A DNA stretch of 64,000 nt from Chlamydoabsidia padenii. Taxonomy: Eukaryota; Mucoromycota; Mucoromycetes; Mucorales; Cunninghamellaceae. The translations under genes were made by a program, and so were the position numbers. Shown one piece after another: positions 63,963 through 64,000 of the stretch (positions are counted from its first letter, which is position 1; each line of letters opens with the position of its first letter). The stretch lies in assembly GCA_025330725.1 (NCBI GenBank), contig JAIWND010000012.1, positions 248,001-312,000 on the forward strand. Direction: 5' to 3'. Under the pieces are notes generated by a model. The model ran no database searches, had not been told where the DNA came from, and saw nothing but the letters and a program-made list of their open reading frames with translations.

Positions 63963-64000
63963 CTTATACACCTTGAGGTATTCAGTGCAAAAAAAAAAAA

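Overview
The window is nuclear DNA from a fungus, most likely an early-diverging one (Mucoromycota, probably Mucorales). Spacers and introns are AT-rich. Genes are split by many short introns (about 55-130 nt) with GTAAGT-type donors and CTAAC/CTAAT-type branch sites. Gene content fits: a Twinkle-type mitochondrial helicase, which budding and fission yeasts lack, beside classic fungal genes such as OPI1, PMR1 and TFC1. One intron also looks U12-type (AT-AC), which fits an early-diverging fungus. There are no operons, CRISPR arrays, viral genes or intact transposons.

Layout. 114-849: 3' part of a DAHP synthase (shikimate pathway). 850-5053: gene-poor stretch with decayed reading frames, inverted repeats, a tandem duplication and a promoter-like block with no gene. 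5054-6528 (-): RPAC1, shared by RNA polymerases I and III. 7568-13974 (+): a diaphanous-type formin whose FH1 domain is built from tandem mini-exons. 14291-15320: poorly resolved minus-strand exons, then tRNA-Val(CAC) at 15419-15491 (-). 15863-16605 (+): ATP synthase subunit d. 16930-19024 (-): BAR-SH3 protein. 20552-22030 (+): peroxisomal alpha/beta hydrolase. 22295-24544 (+): TFIIIC subunit TFC1. 25074-26499 (+): Twinkle-like helicase. 26784-29231 (-): PPR protein. 29542-30910 (+): TatD nuclease. 31449-35038 (+): PMR1-type Ca/Mn ATPase.

35879-37605 (-): casein kinase I. 38441-40135 (-): UDP-galactose 4-epimerase. 40829-43215 (-): TRF-like telomere-binding candidate. 43589-47309 (+): SEC24. 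47552-48409 (+): IMP2. 48583-50773 (-): SUN-domain protein. 51594-51900 (+): small PP1-docking protein. 52750-53992 (-): PAS-kinase-like kinase. 54990-56203 (-): RPL5. 56818-59804 (-): SPX-DASS phosphate transporter. 60853-61785 (+): OPI1. 62404-63157 (-): PRL phosphatase. 63700-63962 (-): terminal exon of a membrane protein cut by the window edge.

The genes are independent housekeeping loci. Recurring themes are mitochondrial upkeep (Twinkle, PPR, IMP2, ATP synthase d), Pol I/III transcription (RPAC1, TFC1, RPL5, tRNA), secretion and Golgi ion supply (SEC24, PMR1), and actin/membrane shaping (formin, BAR-SH3).

The strongest unexplained signal is an 11-bp element, CGGGATTT(G/C)AA. It occurs exactly 16 times, 15 of them outside predicted coding sequence and mostly 30-390 bp upstream of start codons. 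A uniform random sequence of this size would hold about 0.06. It joins an E2F-like half site to a CHR-like TTTGAA. Other highlights are the AT-AC intron, the FH1 mini-exon array, and a decayed coiled-coil frame whose stops fall where glutamine codons are expected.
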